From Micrasema longulum (lineage: Eukaryota > Arthropoda > Insecta > Trichoptera > Brachycentridae): a stretch of DNA of 64,000 nt. Shown one piece after another: positions 63,831 to 64,000 of this stretch. Both the position numbers and the translations under genes were made by a program. The DNA is taken from positions 1-64,000 of the forward strand of contig JAGVSM010003697.1 in assembly GCA_022494885.1 (NCBI GenBank). The letters are read 5' to 3'. Positions within the stretch are counted from its first letter, which is position 1. Each line of letters begins with the position of its first letter. The notes under the pieces were generated by a model. The model made no database searches and was not told the origin of the DNA. It worked only from the letters and a program-made list of their open reading frames with translations.

Positions 63831-64000
63831 TAATATGCTTACAGCTTAGGCCTATGTGTTGTGGTGAAGACTGTCTCAAGATCTTTTGTATAAGAAAACC
63901 AATTACTAAAAAACAATTAATGTATTGCGTATTTTCTTATTAAAATAAAACAAGTTACTTGAAACAAATAGCGTCTTTTTGAAAAAAAATATAATCAATT
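63831..64000. other. Window end, unassigned
   Basis: May continue the L-c element upstream; nothing further recognisable. Confidence 0.4.

Noticed and set aside
1..64000. CRISPR array, bacterial operons, Shine-Dalgarno sites or terminators
   Set aside because: The content (SINEs, LINEs, spliceosomal intron, MITEs) is that of an animal nuclear genome; no regularly spaced short repeats were seen.

Overview
This window reads as AT-rich animal nuclear DNA, most likely from an insect (a moth or butterfly is my best guess, not proven). The evidence is the repeat content: tRNA-derived SINEs, fragments of several LINE lineages, a BEL/Pao pol fragment, Tc1/mariner, pogo and hAT-type DNA elements, and many short palindromic non-autonomous elements. 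I found no intact host protein-coding gene, rRNA, free-standing tRNA gene, operon or CRISPR array. The window is intergenic, or the inside of a large intron.

Layout. 1-9.5 kb: two tRNA-like SINE-C copies (1-190, 3944-4136), an old SINE-A (539-778), a foldback MITE 'P' (1295-1638) and long AT-rich stretches with LINE tails. 9.5-14 kb: a LINE tail, a decayed mariner (9951-10610), pieces of a long-inverted-repeat family 'X', a LINE C-terminus (11590-12190), a foldback MITE 'Q' and a SINE-A. 14.5-18.2 kb: a GC-richer promoter-like patch and a nearly complete Tc1 element (16064-17733) whose transposase pseudogene carries a 72-nt intron. 18.8-25.2 kb: SINE-B copies, a LINE C-terminus, a textbook hAT MITE with an 8-bp target duplication (20223-20462), a long X hairpin, SINE-A copies and a pogo-type MITE (23728-23936). 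25.7-31.4 kb: a 13-bp-TIR MITE 'S', a 375-bp near-perfect palindrome 'H' (26569-26943) and a third foldback 'I' (30936-31320). 31.8-36.5 kb: a Jockey-like LINE split by MITE P, SINE-A copies and a 615-bp TIR element with tandem repeats near one end (34816-35430). 36-50 kb: RTE-like and Jockey-like LINE remains, another P copy and a BEL/Pao fragment (42415-43010). 50-56 kb: a pre-miRNA-like hairpin, SINE-C, a decayed mariner-like element (52584-53865) and a GC-richer unique patch with RFX X-box motifs (55440-55760). 56-64 kb: RTE, X, S and P copies, an internally deleted pogo/Tigger element (60650-61272), nested SINE and LINE insertions.

Nothing here works as a gene set. The elements interact mainly by nesting: SINE-B inside SINE-A2 and inside a LINE tail, MITE P inside a Jockey LINE, one LINE inside another. 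The most notable signals are the density of distinct foldback elements, the intron in the Tc1 transposase, repeated hammerhead-ribozyme-like core motifs, and the X-box patch. All family assignments come from reading the sequence by eye; boundaries are good to a few bases where terminal repeats are visible and to tens of bases elsewhere.
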